From assembly GCA_012032555.1 (NCBI GenBank), contig JAAUSR010000017.1, positions 1-64,000 on the forward strand: a stretch of 64,000 bases of DNA. The letters run 5' to 3'. Source of the stretch: Thioploca sp. GTDB taxonomy: Bacteria; Pseudomonadota; Gammaproteobacteria; Beggiatoales; Beggiatoaceae. The notes beneath the pieces are model-generated. The model did no database searches and was not told the origin of the DNA. It saw only the letters and a list, made by a program, of their open reading frames with translations. The position numbers and the translations under genes were made by a program. Shown piece after piece: positions 18,230 to 26,113 of the stretch (position 1 is the stretch's first letter; each line of letters starts with the position of its first letter).

Positions 18230-19120
18230 TTATTCTGGAAATATTCCGGTTGAAAGATATCTATCGCCTCGATCACAAATAATGACGACAATAACCGCAT
18301 TGGTTACCGTTTGAGATAATTGCAAGGCGCCCGCTACCGCTCCACCGGAAGAAATGCCAGCAAAAATACCTTCTTGTATTGCTAGCGCACGAGTTGTTTC
18401 TTCAGCAGCAGCTTGTTCTATATCGAGAATTTGGTCAAGCTGTTGATCATCAAAAATTTTGGGTAGATATTCTTTGGTCCAGCGACGAATACCAGCAATT
18501 TTAGCGCCTTCGGCGGGTTGTAACCCAATAATTTGAATCGCTGGATTCCTTTCCTTTAAATAACGTGAAGTACCCATAATCGTCCCGGTTGTTCCCATAG
18601 CGCTAACAAAGTGAGTAATTTTACCTTGAGTATCACGCCAAATTTCTGGCCCGGTCCCGCGATAGTGCGCTAAGGGATTATCCGGATTATCAAATTGATT
18701 CAGAATTTTACCTTTACCCGCCTTTTCCAGTTGCAACGCTTGATCTCGCGCTGCTTCCATGCTTCCGGCCGCCGAAACGAGAATAATTTCAGCACCAAAG
18801 GCTTTCATTAACATCCGCCGTTCAACACTCATATTTTCCGGCATGATAAGCACCATGTGGTAACCCTTAATAGCAGCTACCATCGCTAAGGCAATTCCAG
18901 TATTACCACTGGTTGCTTCAATCAGCGTATCACCTGGTTTAATTTCCCCCCGGGCTTCGGCTGCTTGAATCATGCTTAAAGCCGGTCGGTCTTTTACCGA
19001 TCCCGCCGGATTATTACCTTCTAATTTAGCTAAAATAATATTACTCGTATGGCTTGGTAATCGTTGTAATCTAACCAGTGGTGTATTACCAACAAAATGT
19101 TCAATAGTAGGAAATTGCAT
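18230..19120 (-). CDS. cysM: Cysteine synthase B
   Basis: A PLP enzyme that makes cysteine from O-acetylserine with sulfide or thiosulfate. Signature segments: VGNTPLVRLQRL, the PLP-lysine loop EGNNPAGSVKDRPALSM, EATSGNTGIALAMVAA, the SAMGTTGTIMGTSRYL loop, and the CysM-type GLQPAEGAKIAGIRRW with AGISSGGAVAG. The ending ICDRGDRYLSTGIF matches CysM rather than CysK. I use the ATG at 19120 (MQFPTIEHF), since the upstream ATG at 19138 adds MIRYFT and has no ribosome-binding site. Thiosulfate use would suit a sulfur oxidiser; that is inference. Confidence 0.93.
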   Translation of the reverse strand: MQFPTIEHFVGNTPLVRLQRLPSHTSNIILAKLEGNNPAGSVKDRPALSMIQAAEARGEIKPGDTLIEATSGNTGIALAMVAAIKGYHMVLIMPENMSVERRMLMKAFGAEIILVSAAGSMEAARDQALQLEKAGKGKILNQFDNPDNPLAHYRGTGPEIWRDTQGKITHFVSAMGTTGTIMGTSRYLKERNPAIQIIGLQPAEGAKIAGIRRWTKEYLPKIFDDQQLDQILDIEQAAAEETTRALAIQEGIFAGISSGGAVAGALQLSQTVTNAVIVVIICDRGDRYLSTGIFPE

Positions 19121-19327
19121 GGTGAAGTACCTAATCATTATGGATCGGAAAATTGACTCATTTTAAAATTAAACTTAAAATTCAATATTTTGGACTTCGC
19201 TCAGTAAATAAAGTCAAACTCTTACAAAAATTGTCTGAACCATTGTTAAATTAAAACTAGCATAAGAATTTTAATCATACCTTATTTTCCTATTAGTCTC
19301 CCAGTTAGAATATCCATCGAGTGAAGA

Positions 19328-19560
19328 CTAGTATTTCATCCCGTAAATATATCGGATAACTTATGTCAGTAACAATTTAGCCGAGGTTTCGTTAAAAAAC
19401 GCCATAACTAGTGCGCAGTTATGCGGTAGAGCTTAAACAACGTATTCTAGCCTTTATTGCGTTTTTTAATGAAACCTTAGCTAAACCGTTTCGATAGACT
19501 TATATCGGAAAACCGCTACTGACATAAGTTATCCAATATATTTACGGGATGAAGTACTAG
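19328..19560. mobile_element. 233-bp MITE with 44-bp inverted ends
   Basis: The left end (CTAGTATTTCATCCCGTAAA onward to 19371) and the right end (19517-19560) are nearly perfect inverted repeats of about 44 bp. A second nested pair, GGTTTCGTTAAAAAACGC and GCGTTTTTTAATGAAACC, lies inside. There is no coding capacity. Both tips read CTAG, which could be a 4-bp target duplication like that of IS5-type elements or simply part of the palindrome. The right edge cuts a small minus-strand reading frame. Confidence 0.8.
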
Positions 19561-19633
19561 CCAACAAATCTTGCTCTGATTCGTTGAGTTCGGTGGAAAG
19601 TCTTTGAAAGGCGGTTTCAAGCAGTTTGGTCAT
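19531..19633 (-). pseudogene. Small protein truncated by the MITE (antitoxin-like start)
   Basis: An ATG at 19633 begins MTKLLETAFQRLSTELNESE then QDLLA, a pattern common at the start of small addiction-module or antitoxin-like proteins in filamentous bacteria. At 19560 the frame runs into the MITE, which supplies ten foreign residues and a stop, giving 34 residues. The remainder of the original gene was not recognised on the other side of the element. Confidence 0.45.
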
Positions 19634-19798
19634 AATTGATTTTTTCAAAGCTAGTCAGGTGCATTAATGCACCTTTAGCATGAATACACCAGAAAATCAC
19701 AAGTTAAAATACCAACTTATTAAAATAATTAAATTATCTATTTCAACAGCGTAATTCCTACTTTTAATAATATTCTCAATTAATTGTTACCCAAAGGA

Positions 19799-19833
19799 TT
19801 GGTGCGTTACGGTTGACGCCTAACACACCCTAC
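19799..19833. repeat. Small palindromic repeat
   Basis: GGTGCGTTACGG, a short loop and CCTAACACACCCTAC form an imperfect hairpin. The theme GGTGCGTTA/ACGCACC also appears at 2075-2094, and the GTAGGGTGC/GCACTCTAC variant at 57809-57833, so it belongs to a dispersed palindrome family. Confidence 0.4.
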
Positions 19834-20023
19834 TGGCTGTATAGGATTTAAATTGTTGGATACGCTGATTATGTTGTGGGCTGTTGCCATGAAGCTGAAA
19901 ATCCGTATTATTTTGTACCCAAGTGAAACTGTCCAGAACTATTTGTACACTTTCTTGACGAGTGAATACCGGTTGCCAACCAATCACGATGGCTGTATGA
20001 AAGTAAAGGAATTGTTCATTCAA
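19820..20023 (-). pseudogene. Remnant of a REP-associated (Y1/HuH) transposase
   Basis: The 67-residue minus-strand frame reads FLYFHTAIVIGWQPVF, ESVQIVLDSFTWVQ and DFQLHG, resembling the N-terminal half of RAYT/IS200-like Y1 transposases. It then jumps to QRIQQFKSYTAS, which resembles their later RDFKKYTS-type segment. The HuH motif (MPNHLH) expected in between is absent, so an internal deletion has removed the active site, and the C-terminal tyrosine is also lost. The call rests on recognised pattern only. Confidence 0.45.
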
Positions 20024-20112
20024 GATTTTGTAACGGCTACATATTTAATATGTATAGAAGATTAGTAAATGTTTGTCAAGCTTTGCTTGGCAGGCAGGCA
20101 TTACCAAACAGA

Positions 20113-20210
20113 GAGACTGTAAAAGAACCCCAATTGTTGCATTTCCTAGAACGTAAAATCAATAAGTTATGATCAAAAATGGCCAATTTTTGGAGTTCTT
20201 TTACAGCCTC
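20113..20210. mobile_element. 98-bp mini-element with inverted ends
   Basis: GAGACTGTAAAAGAACCCCAA at the left and its near complement TTTTGGAGTTCTTTTACAGCCTC at the right enclose about 55 bp. The right end is repeated at 107-160. It looks like a non-autonomous deletion derivative of an insertion sequence. Confidence 0.6.
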
Positions 20211-20241
20211 AGAGCTTGGTAACGAGAGAAAAGATTTTTCA

Positions 20242-20545
20242 TCATTTATTCACTTGTTCCAAGCTATATTCATCAAACATTTTGGCACATTCCTGCGGAG
20301 TGACTTGGTTTTTCTTAATCAGCTTAAAAACCTGTTAGATCTGCGGATGAGAGTAATGGGATTCGTCAACTTGTTCATTGAGGCTGTCTTCTATCGCCTC
20401 CATCCATTCCTGGTAAGCAGGCGGTGTACGAGTTTTATTGAGATATTTTGGGCAAATGTAGATAATTTTATGGTCAATTTCACCTAAAGGTTCGCCTTGG
20501 AGATTTTTGGGGTCAAAGTCGATGATCGAGATATCTTCCTTATGT
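20242..20545 (-). pseudogene. PD-(D/E)XK nuclease-family (Rpn-like) protein, C-terminal fragment
   Basis: The minus strand reads DISIIDFDPKNLQGEPLGEI, then DHKIIYICPKYLNKTRTPPA, YQEWMEAIEDSLNEQV and SHPQI, then a TAA at 20335-20337, then QVFKLIKKNQVTPQECAKM and YSLEQVNK before the final TGA. This matches the C-terminal part of recombination-promoting nuclease (Rpn)/putative-transposase proteins that are common in such genomes. The N-terminal nuclease core is missing and the frame is interrupted, so it is a relic. Confidence 0.6.
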
Positions 20546-20600
20546 CTGTCTCCAGAAGTTTAAGATAACAAGGGTAAACACTTTTAACCGCAGATGATAG

Positions 20601-20798
20601 CCAAGTAGGGTGGGCAATGCCCCACTGCCATTAAGTTAAGCGTAGTTTTCCCCCTCCTTAGTAATGAGGGGGTGAGGGGGTGGTAATTAACGATTTGAAT
20701 AAGAATAACTTTTTCAACCACCCCCAGCCCCTCCTTGATAAGGCGGGGAGAAATTGTTCTTAACTTAATGGCAGTGGGGCATTGCCCACCCTACTTGG
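20601..20798. repeat. 198-bp palindromic element with perfect 40-bp inverted ends
   Basis: The first 40 bases (CCAAGTAGGGTGGGCAATGC to CCATTAAGTTAAG) are exactly complementary to bases 20759-20798. Inside, a second G/C-rich pair (CCCCCTCCTTAGTAATGAGG.. and ..CCCCTCCTTGATAAGGCGGG) forms further hairpins. It carries no gene. Its arm sequence CTTAACTTAATGGCA is the dispersed motif found in several other places in the window. Confidence 0.85.
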
Positions 20799-20869
20799 CT
20801 TGGCTTTCATTACCATTTGTGCCCGGAGTATTGACACGAAGATTGTATATGGAAACAAGTATTATTTAG

Positions 20870-21118
20870 TTACTCTGTTTCAGATCGTTCAGAGAAACCC
20901 CGCTTACCGTGCTTTAATTGATTTGATTCGTGCATTTTAAGCTGGTTAAAAAAATTCCTCATTTTTTCGTTGGCAATCAGCATTTCTAGTTGGATAGGTT
21001 TTAAATCAAAATGAGTTACTTTATCTTCTATTCGTTTATTTTGTCAAAATCTTTGCTCACATTTTGGACAAAATTGAAACAAGATAGGATTATTTTTAAA
21101 AGATTTTAGTAGAGTCGG
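20870..21118 (-). pseudogene. Decayed zinc-ribbon-containing reading frame
   Basis: The minus strand reads LLKSFKNNPILFQFCPKCEQ, RF, a TGA, then QNKRIEDKVTHFDLKPIQLE, MLIANEKMRNFFNQLKMHES, NQLKHGKRGFSERSETE and a stop at 20870-20872. The coherent sequence across the internal stop suggests a former gene with a CxxC knuckle. I do not recognise the family. The upstream end is lost near the palindrome at 21109. Confidence 0.35.
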
Positions 21119-21196
21119 TGAAACCGATCATTTGAAAAATTATTACATTAATTTGTATCAATAATGGTCGGTTTCGCGTTGTGGCACCGACCCTAC
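21109..21196. repeat. Palindromic repeat with GTAGGGTCGGTG ends
   Basis: GTAGAGTCGGTGAAACCGATCAT at the left matches, inverted, ATGGTCGGTTTCGCG and CACCGACCCTAC at the right. The core is AT-rich and non-coding. It is another member of the small hairpin elements that fill this interval. Confidence 0.55.
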
Positions 21197-21294
21197 AGCT
21201 ACTCAAGAACATCCCTACCCGTCTAATAATGGCCACAACCTAAACCAATCCTCTTTTTTCTCTTGCTCCCATGCTGACTAACTGCACTTCCTAT

Positions 21295-22536
21295 TTATAC
21301 CAACAACCGCGCTAATAATAATTCCTCTACACCATTTAATAAGCGACGAATCGTCTCCAAGTTATCTGGGTCGATACTATTTCCCCGCTCACTTACTCGT
21401 GCTTCTATTGGTAAAGCATTTCTAAGGGAACGAAATTCCGCACTAAGCGTTTGTAAGATATCACTATCTTGTGGTAAATTTCGTAAAGTATCCAGGAGTT
21501 CACCTAATGGACCTTCGTCTAAGTAATTAGTACGCACGGCTTGAGTTTGGAGCGCAATTTTTTCCACCCACACATTACCTAAACCCACATCGGTTGCTAC
21601 GGCACGAATTTCATTAGTCCAACGTTCGGCATGATTACATAATTCGGCATGAACTGGACATTGACCTTGAATAACAAAGCGTATTGCCAACGGTCTGCCT
21701 TCTGCATGTTGGATGGCTTGAATTACCGCCCAACGTGCTCTATCAACAACTTCTTCCGCTTGGCCAACATCGCTAACGTTTAGTTGACAAACTTCCCAAC
21801 GTAATACATCAACCGGTACCTGAGTTAAAGTAGTTTTATTATCATTTACTTGCACTAAGGTACAACCTTTAGCACCGGTTTCGCGAGCATGTCGTCCTTG
21901 TAAATTCCCCGCAAAAACGACCCACGGCTGTTCATGTAACACTTCTTGTTGGTGAACATGTCCCAGTGCCCAATAATCATAACCATGTGAAAATAAACCT
22001 GGTAAAGTACAAGGTGCATAATTCGCATGTCCTTGACGCCCATTCAAAGCGGTGTGGAGTAAACCAATATTAAAGTAGCCTGGAATCGCATTGGGATAAG
22101 CAGCACTTAAATCATCTGTTATCGTTTTATTGGCAAAGCTTTGTCCATGAATAGCGACGCCTAAATGTTCTAATACTTTAGTTTCTGGATGATGGTGATT
22201 CAATTTGGTTACATTATCCGGTAACCGCAATTCGCGCGTAATACTATTCCCGGCATCATGATTACCTAATACCATAAAAACCGGAATAGCAGCTTCGCGT
22301 AAGCGACTCATTTGTTGGTTAAAAAATAAGCCGGTGTTATAGTCTTTCCAATCAACATCATACAAATCACCAGCTAATAAAACAAAATCTACCGCTTCAT
22401 TACAAGCTAAATCGATCAGATTCATAAAAGCTTGTCGAGTGGCATTTTGAGCTTGTTCTACCGGTGCCCCTTCATAACGGGCTAAACCACAAAGTGGACT
22501 ATCTAAATGAATGTCAGCAGCATGAATAAATTTCAT
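21295..22536 (-). CDS. SbcD/YhaO-like DNA repair metallophosphoesterase
   Basis: A 413-residue calcineurin-like phosphoesterase related to the Mre11/SbcD nuclease subunit, closest in layout to YhaO. Metal-binding motifs are in order: FIHAADIHLDSP (Asp8, His10), FVLLAGDLYD, VLGNHDAG, and the late GHVHQQEV. The C-terminal third is the variable capping region. The gene starts MKFIHAADIH with no upstream alternative. Its expected partner, a large SMC-like ATPase (SbcC/YhaN), is not next to it; downstream is only relic DNA. Confidence 0.85.
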   Translation of the reverse strand: MKFIHAADIHLDSPLCGLARYEGAPVEQAQNATRQAFMNLIDLACNEAVDFVLLAGDLYDVDWKDYNTGLFFNQQMSRLREAAIPVFMVLGNHDAGNSITRELRLPDNVTKLNHHHPETKVLEHLGVAIHGQSFANKTITDDLSAAYPNAIPGYFNIGLLHTALNGRQGHANYAPCTLPGLFSHGYDYWALGHVHQQEVLHEQPWVVFAGNLQGRHARETGAKGCTLVQVNDNKTTLTQVPVDVLRWEVCQLNVSDVGQAEEVVDRARWAVIQAIQHAEGRPLAIRFVIQGQCPVHAELCNHAERWTNEIRAVATDVGLGNVWVEKIALQTQAVRTNYLDEGPLGELLDTLRNLPQDSDILQTLSAEFRSLRNALPIEARVSERGNSIDPDNLETIRRLLNGVEELLLARLLV

Positions 22537-23281
22537 TTCCTTTATCCCTTTAACAAGAGCCTTATGTAGTAAGCCTATATTAATGATTAATTAAATGCAA
22601 TAACTAGTTGTAAATTATTTTGTTATCGGATTTGATTTAAGAGACTTTGGTGAAATTTTTCTGCGTTTTTTTCGGCATGTAATCGTCGCGAATTTATATA
22701 AATTGAGCTGGTAATCGGAAATTTACACCTAGAAATAGGATTAAGTTTGTTAATTAAAATTATGAATTTAAATATTTTATTAATTTAGATGGTGGTAGAA
22801 CGCGTTGTTTGCACCTGGTTTAGCTACCTTTAATTTGAATCAAATTAAGCAGACGGTTTATCAGCACTATTCCAATAATTCATTTAATCTAGTTCAAGAT
22901 GAGTTATAAACACGGATGGCAAACAGTTGGTCAAATTGCCTAAACTGGGTGAAATTTCTGCCAAAATCTTATTGTTAATAAGGTAGCGGTAAATTTCTTC
23001 TTTCTTTAATTCATTGAGTCATTATCTTTTTCAGGTATTATATGAAAGGTATCAATTAAACCTTATTATTAAGTGAGAACCCCAATATTTTTATCATAAT
23101 TTGTTGAAATAATTAAGAGTATTAAAAATTATTATGTTATCCTTTCATTCGATGAACTTTGTTTAAAATGAATGGCAGCCCTATAAAAAATGCTATAATT
23201 AAAATTATTATTCAACTTTAAAGTGTAAATTTTTACTATCAATACTAAAGTAAGACTAAAACTAATTAAGGAGTAAAACTC
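22537..23281. other. 745-base gene-free interval
   Basis: No coding region or RNA gene was recognised between the nuclease gene and the Roadblock cluster. The plus strand has one short coherent stretch without a start (LFAPGLATFNLNQIKQTVYQ.. at about 22807-22908). A probable promoter lies near the right end at 23191-23199. Confidence 0.4.
23191..23199 (+). promoter_or_regulatory. Extended -10 promoter of the Roadblock/GTPase cluster
   Basis: TGCTATAAT is a perfect extended -10 element (TGN plus TATAAT) about 83 bases upstream of the first gene. No good -35 is visible, which is usual for extended -10 promoters. Confidence 0.45.
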
Positions 23282-23644
23282 ATGCGTGAAGAAATGCTGA
23301 AATCCATATTGAGTGAACTCAATGGTACCTCAGCAGATATACAAGCTTCTGCCGCTATCTCTACTGATGGATTAGTTATGGCTTCTATTCTTCCTAAAGA
23401 TATGGATGAAGATCGAATTGGTGCAATGGCCGCTGCTATGCTTTCTCTTGGGGATCGTACCTCACATGAATTAGGTCGGGGTGATTTGGAACAGGTACTC
23501 GTCAAAGGTCAACATGGCTATGTACTGATGACTCACGCCGGGCCAGATACAGTCGTAACTGTTGTAACTAAAACTTCTGCTAAATTAGGACTTATTTTTT
23601 TAGATATTAAAAGAGCGGCTGAATCTATCAGCAAAATAATGTAA
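23282..23644 (+). CDS. Roadblock/LC7-domain protein
   Basis: A 120-residue single-domain Roadblock protein (MglB/CvnB type). It begins with the helix EEMLKSILSELNGTSADIQA, followed by the beta strand AAISTDGLVMASIL and the segment DRIGAMAAAMLSLGDRTSHE, and LEQVLVKGQHGYVLMTHAG in the middle of the sheet. Such proteins dimerise and act as GAP or scaffold for small Ras-like GTPases. A GTPase gene lies three genes downstream, so the pair is a likely switch. GGAG (TTAAGGAGTAAAACTC) is a strong ribosome-binding site. First gene of the cluster. Confidence 0.9.
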   Translation: MREEMLKSILSELNGTSADIQASAAISTDGLVMASILPKDMDEDRIGAMAAAMLSLGDRTSHELGRGDLEQVLVKGQHGYVLMTHAGPDTVVTVVTKTSAKLGLIFLDIKRAAESISKIM

Positions 23645-23706
23645 TGTCATTTAATAAAATGAGTGAAAATAAGCTATTTTCACTGGGTCTAGGGTAAGGT
23701 ATGACT

Positions 23707-24066
23707 ATGATAAATAAAGCATTCTTTATGAAGCGGCTTAATGATCATATTCAGTATTTAAAACAAATAGATGCTGCAGTTAATGGCAAATCAGATTTTC
23801 AAGGTAGCACTTATCGTGATTGTCAATTAGGGCAATGGCTTTATCAAGAAGCACCTACTGTCATTGCTAATATGAAAAATATTAAAGCTCAAGAAGTTTA
23901 TGAAAGTTTACTAGAGCCGCATAAACGCTTTCATCTCTTAGGAGAAGAAGCTTTACAAAAGAAACAAGCCGGTGATGAAATTGGTGCCAGATCGGCACTC
24001 ACTCAGTTACATCTACTTTCTAACTTATTAACTAAAAAATTACTAGAATTAGATGGGATGAATTGA
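23707..24066 (+). CDS. CZB-domain (chemoreceptor zinc-binding) protein 1
   Basis: A 119-residue stand-alone CZB domain, a four-helix bundle that binds zinc in chemoreceptors and diguanylate cyclases. The ligand set is complete: His14 in LNEH/LNDHIQYL, Cys39 in DCQLGQW, and His72 and His76 in EPHKRFH. I start at the ATG 23707 (MINKAFF) because it aligns with the second copy and is better spaced from AAGG than the ATG at 23701. It and the protein at 26114 share about half their residues. Free CZB domains without an attached effector are uncommon; here the effector may be a neighbour. Confidence 0.9.
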   Translation: MINKAFFMKRLNDHIQYLKQIDAAVNGKSDFQGSTYRDCQLGQWLYQEAPTVIANMKNIKAQEVYESLLEPHKRFHLLGEEALQKKQAGDEIGARSALTQLHLLSNLLTKKLLELDGMN

Positions 24067-24072
24067 TGCCCA

Positions 24073-24115
24073 TTGAGGACTAAATTTAAGATAAATTAGT
24101 TGGTTTAGTCCTCAA
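24073..24115 (+). terminator. Hairpin after the first CZB gene
   Basis: TTGAGGACTAAA and TTTAGTCCTCAA form a perfect 12-bp stem with a 19-base AT-rich loop, 7 bases past the stop codon. No T tract follows. It may attenuate rather than end transcription of the cluster. Confidence 0.5.
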
Positions 24116-24214
24116 CTGGGGAGCGGGAAAGCGGGAGGTTGTAGTGAATGTTAATAAGTTATTTTCTCGAATTTAAAATAGTTGAAGTGCTACTTATCAC
24201 CATAAATATAATTC

Positions 24215-25366
24215 ATGAAGAATCCAAATAGTAAACCGATTAGTGTTGCGGTAGTTGGAATGGATACCAAAACACGACGAATCTTGGAAATGGTGTTTCG
24301 TGGCCCGGGTAAGGACGATTATGTTTTAGTTGAACAAATTCAACTAGCACAAGCTTGCATTTTTGATTTAGATAGCTTAGAGGGTATTCATTCTTGGAAA
24401 GACTATCGTACTCAATACTCTCATATACCCACGATTATCTTATCTCTTCATCATAAAGACATTGCGGGTACTGTTTATGTAAAAAAACCGATTGAAGTTC
24501 ATCTCTTATTAACGGCGCTTAATAAAATAAAAAAACTGTCAACTAAACCAACGGTCTCGATTATGGCCAACCTGCCAGCTGAGAAAAGAAATACGGGTCA
24601 CCCCCTTTCAATGCCGATGGATGCCAAACTCGCCACCGAAATTGCGATGGAAGAGGAAGAGGAATCAATACATCAATTTTGTGGTTATAGTCAAGATTAT
24701 AACTTAAGTTCTTCACCCGAAATAGAGAAAATTTATTACAATCCGGAACAATATTTACAAGGTTTCTTTGAGAAAGCCTTTGCGGCAGGTCAACGATTAG
24801 AACAAGGTGGAATTTTGATTGAAGGTCTTTATACCCCGGTGATATTTTTACCCCAACAAAATCAACTGTTATGTGGCTGTGAATTAGGGAGTAGTAAGTT
24901 GCGAACCATGACTTTGTTGCCATTGGGTAGAAATCGATTACACATGGCGAATTTGAGTGAGACGGAAATAATCCATTATCTTGCCGTTTATCAATTAAGC
25001 GGACAACCACTAGAGAATTTTCTGTGGCGAGTCGCACTTTGGACTGCTCGTGGACGGATACCTAAAGGAACTGATTTACATAAAGATGTCATCTTACTTC
25101 ATTGGCCCAATTTCACTCGTTTAGTCGTCACCCCCTACGCCTTAAAGATTTCAGCACTGTGGATAACACAACCCTATTCCCTATTAGAGACCGCACGTGT
25201 TTTAAACATTCCTCAGCGTTATGTATTTGCATTTTATAGTGCCGCTCATGCTCTCAAATTAGCATTGGTTGACAGAAGAGCAACTCCACGCACAGCTAAA
25301 CTCACCCCCAATGAGAAACGGGGGTTATTTCAACGAATTCTAGCGCGCTTGCGTAATCAAGAATAG
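24215..25366 (+). CDS. Receiver-like protein of unknown function in the GTPase cluster
   Basis: A 383-residue protein not assigned to a named family. The first 110 residues look like an atypical receiver: ISVAVVGMDTKTRRILEMVF where the first strand normally ends in Asp-Asp, then ACIFDLDSLEG with Asp at the phospho-acceptor place, PTIILSLHHKD, and the conserved Lys-Pro in VKKPIEVHLLLTAL. A charged linker (EEEEES near residue 148) leads to a C-terminal domain of about 200 residues. This domain has SLLETARVLNIPQRYVFAFY, which resembles a helix-turn-helix. Its place between Roadblock/CZB and GTPase genes suggests it belongs to the same pathway. It starts at 24215 with a modest ribosome-binding site. 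Confidence 0.7.
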   Translation: MKNPNSKPISVAVVGMDTKTRRILEMVFRGPGKDDYVLVEQIQLAQACIFDLDSLEGIHSWKDYRTQYSHIPTIILSLHHKDIAGTVYVKKPIEVHLLLTALNKIKKLSTKPTVSIMANLPAEKRNTGHPLSMPMDAKLATEIAMEEEEESIHQFCGYSQDYNLSSSPEIEKIYYNPEQYLQGFFEKAFAAGQRLEQGGILIEGLYTPVIFLPQQNQLLCGCELGSSKLRTMTLLPLGRNRLHMANLSETEIIHYLAVYQLSGQPLENFLWRVALWTARGRIPKGTDLHKDVILLHWPNFTRLVVTPYALKISALWITQPYSLLETARVLNIPQRYVFAFYSAAHALKLALVDRRATPRTAKLTPNEKRGLFQRILARLRNQE

Positions 25367-25397
25367 CTCATCATTTTATTCTTCTGACCGATGAGCT
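25365..25397 (+). terminator. Hairpin after the receiver-like gene
   Basis: AGCTCATC and GATGAGCT form an 8-bp stem overlapping the stop codon region of the receiver-like gene. A T-rich loop lies between them, and no T run follows. Confidence 0.35.
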
Positions 25398-25556
25398 TAT
25401 CACCTCTCAATGGTTTGAATCAGAATTCTCCAGATAGCAGGATTCACAGAATTGAATGGCCGTTTTCTTAATTTTGTCAAGTTGTTAATTTTGAAAATAT
25501 TGATTCAGACAAGCTGTTTATTGAGATATACCCTAATTGATAGGTGGTAAAGTCCT

Positions 25557-26099
25557 ATGAGTAATAATTATAAACTGATCTTTACCGGACCGACCGGCGC
25601 AGGTAAGACCACAGCCATCTCAGCACTAAGTGATATTCCGGTGGTTATTACCGAGGAAAAATCAACTTATCGTGATCCAACTCATCATGATAAAAAAACC
25701 ATTACGGTGGCGTTGGATTATGGTGTTATCAACCTAAAAAACCAAGATAAAATTCATTTATATGGTACACCTGGTCAAGAACGTTTTGATTTCATGTGGG
25801 ATATTTTAACAATTGGCGGATTAGGGTTAATTCTACTGGTAGACAACGCACGTACCGCACCATTAGAAGATATGCATTTTTTTCTCAAAGCATTTAGTCG
25901 CCTTATCGAAAAAAATAAAATCGCGATTGGAATTACCCGTATGGATTTGTGCGCTGAACCTAAATTGATAGATTATCATAAAGAGTTAGGCAAAGTTGGA
26001 CTTAAATTACCCTTATTTGAAGTCGATGCACGACGTAAATCGGATGTCTCTTTATTATTACAAGCGTTATTGTACTCTTTAGATCCCGGTTTAAATTAA
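25557..26099 (+). CDS. Small Ras-like GTPase (MglA/CvnD-type)
   Basis: A 180-residue GTP-binding protein of the prokaryotic Ras-like group often paired with Roadblock proteins. The P loop is GPTGAGKTT (residues 11-19). Switch I probably includes Thr37 or Thr48, the switch II/G3 motif is GTPGQERF (70-77), and the base-recognition motif is TRMD (127-130) instead of NKxD. There is no membrane anchor. It could cycle with the Roadblock protein at 23282 as regulator, like MglA-MglB or the Streptomyces conservon proteins CvnB-CvnD. The downstream CZB gene starts 14 bases after the stop, so these two are surely co-transcribed. Confidence 0.88.
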   Translation: MSNNYKLIFTGPTGAGKTTAISALSDIPVVITEEKSTYRDPTHHDKKTITVALDYGVINLKNQDKIHLYGTPGQERFDFMWDILTIGGLGLILLVDNARTAPLEDMHFFLKAFSRLIEKNKIAIGITRMDLCAEPKLIDYHKELGKVGLKLPLFEVDARRKSDVSLLLQALLYSLDPGLN

Positions 26100-26113
26100 A
26101 GGAATATTTAATT

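Noticed and set aside
20179-20487. 102-codon plus-strand open frame
   Set aside because: It is antisense to the clear Rpn-type relic read on the minus strand and begins inside a mini-element.
24561-25037. 158-codon minus-strand open frame
   Set aside because: Shadow of the receiver-like gene on the plus strand; no independent coding signal.
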